Positions 62,101 through 64,000 of a stretch of 64,000 bases of DNA are shown here, in pieces (position 1 is the stretch's first letter; each line of letters begins with the position of its first letter). The notes beneath the pieces are model-generated. The model made no database searches. It had not been told where the DNA came from and saw only the letters and a program-made list of their open reading frames with translations. The position numbers and the translations under genes are program-made. The DNA comes from Chitinophaga cymbidii (GTDB lineage: Bacteria > Bacteroidota > Bacteroidia > Chitinophagales > Chitinophagaceae): NCBI RefSeq assembly GCF_007992715.1, contig NZ_BKAU01000001.1, positions 992,001 through 1,056,000 of the forward strand, given 5' to 3'.

Positions 62101-62319
62101 CTGTGTGGCCTGTGCGGGGAGGGTAATGGAATATTCGCCGCGGGTGTTGGTGGTAACGCCCACTCTTTTACCGGCGGCGTCCAGGGAAAAGACGCTGACA
62201 CCCGGGATGGCGGTGCCGTCTTTCGCGTCTGTGACTTTCCCGCTGATCACTTTCTGCTGCGCCAGGAGGCATAGCGGTAAAGTGCATAGTAAAATCACGA
62301 GGAAATAAACTTTCTTCAT
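59179..62319 (-). CDS. SusC/RagA-family TonB-linked outer-membrane protein of the right-hand locus
   Basis: 1046 aa. Signal peptide 1-20 ([20 protein letters not shown]). Carboxypeptidase-regulatory-like domain ([21 protein letters not shown], about 24-105), TonB-box-like stretch, plug with [49 protein letters not shown], then the barrel ending FNFGLNVNF. It lacks an STN domain, so it is not expected to signal through FecR, in contrast to the SusC at 7.5 kb. It forms the import channel with the SusD downstream. Confidence 0.95.
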   Translation of the reverse strand: [1046 protein letters not shown]

Positions 62320-62423
62320 AACGTTTGTTTTCGTTCAGTCGAATAAATAATGGTGATAAAACGGTAATGCGTGTTACCGGGATTTACGGTGGATAGAAAA
62401 TGGCGTGTAGCATGAGCGTTGAA

Positions 62424-64000
62424 TTAGGTATTGGTGAACAATGCTTTATTGGGCATGGGCCCCATTTCCAGCTCCAGGTGCCCGCCGGCTGTCAGCTGGT
62501 CGTGCGTGAACCAGGGGGTGTTGAGCGTTTTGCCGTTGAATTTTGCCTGTTGTATGTATTTGTTGACGGATGAGCAATTGTTGGCGGTGATGCGGAAGGT
62601 CTTTCCGTTGGGCAGCCGGATGCTTACCTTGCTGAAAACGGGGCTGGTGATCGTGTACACCGGCAGGCCGGGCGTAACGGGATAGAAACCCATCGAAGTG
62701 AATACCACGAACGCTGTCATGCCGCCGCCATCTTCATCGCCGGGGATGCCGAAAATGTTGTCCGCGAACCAGGTTTCCAGCAGGAAGCGGGTGCGCTTCT
62801 GCGTTTTCCAGGGTGAAGCGGTGAAGTTGTAGAGGTACGGAATGTGGAAGCTGGGCTCGTTGCCCATGGAGAACTGTCCCACCAGCCCCGTGGCATCCGG
62901 GAACTTGCTCCAGAACTCATATTTGGAACGGTCCAGTCCCTCGCGGAACAACTGGTCCAGTTTCTCTTCGAATGCTTTCTTCCCGCCCATCAGGGCCATC
63001 AGCCCGGGTATGTCCTGCTGCACCTGCCACATATAGGTGTAACCGTTATTCTCATCGTAATAATCCCTTCCGCCCATGCCGCCATCGAATTTCGGATCGA
63101 TCATGATCCAGTTGCCCTGCTTGTCTTTCGGCATGAAAAGCTGTTTTTCTTCATTCCAGAGATGGCGGTAATTCCGGCCGCGGGCGGCGAACAGCGCCGT
63201 ATCTTCATTTTTTCCGAGGTCCTTTGCGAACTGGCCGAGTGCCCAGTCGTCATAACTGTTGCCGAGCGTGACGGCCACAGCCTGCCGTTTCTCGAAATGA
63301 TGCACTTTGCTTTCGGTTTCTTTTTCGCCGGGATGCAATGCGGGAAAATAGCCGTGTTCGTAGTAATGATCGTCGAGCGGTGTTTTGTCCCCGTTCCGCC
63401 AGGGCAGCATGGTAGCGGCGGTGGCGTTCCTGTACATGCCTTCATAGGCTTTCTGCACATCGAAGTTGCGGAGGCCCTTGCGGTAAGCGTCAAGAAAAAC
63501 GATAGAGGAATGGAAGCCGTTCATGCAGGCGTGGTCGCCGAAGAGCACCGGGAAAGTGGGCACCCAGCCGCTTTGCTCGTACATGCGCACGTACGATTGC
63601 AGCATGTCTTCTTCGGCGGCGGGGTCCAGTATCATGCGCAATGGATGATGGGCCAGATAGCTGTCCCACGACCAGTCATCAACATAAAACGGACGTTCAT
63701 CCCGGTTGACCTTTTTATTATATCCGCTGTAATATTGTCCATCCTCCGTAACGTCCACCATCCTTTCATAACAACGGTACAGGGAAGTGTAGAAAGAACG
63801 GCGCTGCGCTTCGGTGCCGCCTTCCACCTGTATCTGCGACATCACCTTTTCCCAGGCCTTCCTTCCTTCTTCCGCCAGCTCATCAAAAGAACGGTCCCGC
63901 ACCTCCGCCTCAAAATTCTTCCGCGCCTGCTCCGGGCTCACATAACTGATCGCATATTTCAGCACGACTTCCTGCACGGACGCCGGGAAAGTGACATACG
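62424..64000 (-). CDS. GH92-family alpha-mannosidase, C-terminal part (runs off right edge)
   Basis: The frame is open to the window edge; the GTG at 63977 is an internal Val, not a start. 525 residues visible. Signatures: FYTSLYRCYERMVDVTEDGQYYSG, FYVDDWSWDSYLAHHPLRMI, MNGFHSSIVFLDAYRKG, FSMGNEPSFHIPYLYNF and GDEDGGGMTAFVVFTSMGFYPVTPGLPVY, the GH92 metal-dependent exo-alpha-mannosidase core. The enzyme removes alpha-mannose units using calcium. It is the first gene of the locus visible here, 104 bases before susC. Confidence 0.9.
   Translation of the reverse strand, partial: YVTFPASVQEVVLKYAISYVSPEQARKNFEAEVRDRSFDELAEEGRKAWEKVMSQIQVEGGTEAQRRSFYTSLYRCYERMVDVTEDGQYYSGYNKKVNRDERPFYVDDWSWDSYLAHHPLRMILDPAAEEDMLQSYVRMYEQSGWVPTFPVLFGDHACMNGFHSSIVFLDAYRKGLRNFDVQKAYEGMYRNATAATMLPWRNGDKTPLDDHYYEHGYFPALHPGEKETESKVHHFEKRQAVAVTLGNSYDDWALGQFAKDLGKNEDTALFAARGRNYRHLWNEEKQLFMPKDKQGNWIMIDPKFDGGMGGRDYYDENNGYTYMWQVQQDIPGLMALMGGKKAFEEKLDQLFREGLDRSKYEFWSKFPDATGLVGQFSMGNEPSFHIPYLYNFTASPWKTQKRTRFLLETWFADNIFGIPGDEDGGGMTAFVVFTSMGFYPVTPGLPVYTITSPVFSKVSIRLPNGKTFRITANNCSSVNKYIQQAKFNGKTLNTPWFTHDQLTAGGHLELEMGPMPNKALFTNT

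Noticed and set aside
61249..62274. 341-aa open frame antisense to susC
   Set aside because: It is an antisense shadow in the GC-rich region; the susC frame is certain.
1..64000. tRNA, rRNA and integrase genes
   Set aside because: I looked for cloverleaf-like stretches, rRNA motifs and tyrosine or serine recombinase motifs and saw none; a tRNAscan and an integrase profile search would settle this.

Overview
The window looks like a chromosomal segment of a Bacteroidota bacterium close to Chitinophaga/Chitinophagaceae. The evidence is three SusC/SusD-type gene sets or parts of them, FecI/FecR regulators, DUF6520-like and MauE proteins, a CreD homologue, and Planctomycete-type cytochrome/DUF1501 genes. 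No organism-specific marker (rRNA, tRNA) is present, so the genus is inference. The left two thirds (about 1-41.7 kb) are AT-rich accessory DNA. From about 42 kb the sequence becomes clearly GC-rich and reads like ordinary chromosome.

Region by region. 0-4.9 kb: a partial ECF sigma factor at the left edge, a TraB/ChaN-like protein, a SEC-C protein, and orphan small genes among hairpin repeats. 4.9-12.6 kb: a thioredoxin-like (TlpA) exported protein divergent from a SusC/SusD pair whose SusC has an N-terminal STN signalling domain. 12.6-16.7 kb: decayed IS66 and IS4-type transposases, and five tandem paralogues of a small secreted four-cysteine protein with a MauE-like membrane protein. 16.8-19.8 kb: an AraC regulator and a FecI/FecR pair with no SusC beside it. 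19.9-22.8 kb: a NUMOD-type homing-endonuclease-like gene and three antitoxin-like genes without toxins. 22.9-31.7 kb: a mobilizable-element backbone on the minus strand (LRAT/NlpC-like lipoprotein, VirD4/TraG-type coupling protein, MOBP-like relaxase, MobA-like accessory protein, putative oriT, primase/replication-like genes, excisionase-like HTH) with no integrase visible. 32.2-39.2 kb: a tightly coupled five-gene operon. 39.6-41.7 kb: a large exported protein, probably an outer-membrane barrel. 42-46.4 kb: creD, yiaA-like, Crp- and AraC-type regulators, a PhyH dioxygenase. 46.6-53.6 kb: a four-gene PSD1/DUF1501/NHL/DUF2231-cytochrome operon. 53.8-64 kb: a polysaccharide utilization locus with SusC, SusD, DUF3823, two GH99/71-like proteins and a partial GH92, which fits alpha-mannan use.

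The most interesting item is the 32.2-39.2 kb operon: a SIS-HAD fusion, a phosphoribosyltransferase-like protein, an ORC/CDC6-like STAND-type ATPase, an unrecognised protein and a PfkB-type kinase. All four junctions overlap, and the operon sits beside mobilization genes. It looks like a nucleotide/sugar-phosphate-centred conflict (defence) system. The second is a family of about ten well-formed and several decayed intergenic hairpins between 3.1 and 15.3 kb. Their stems covary while an inner GTC/GAC stem, a tetraloop and a single bulged base are kept, as expected for a REP-like element.
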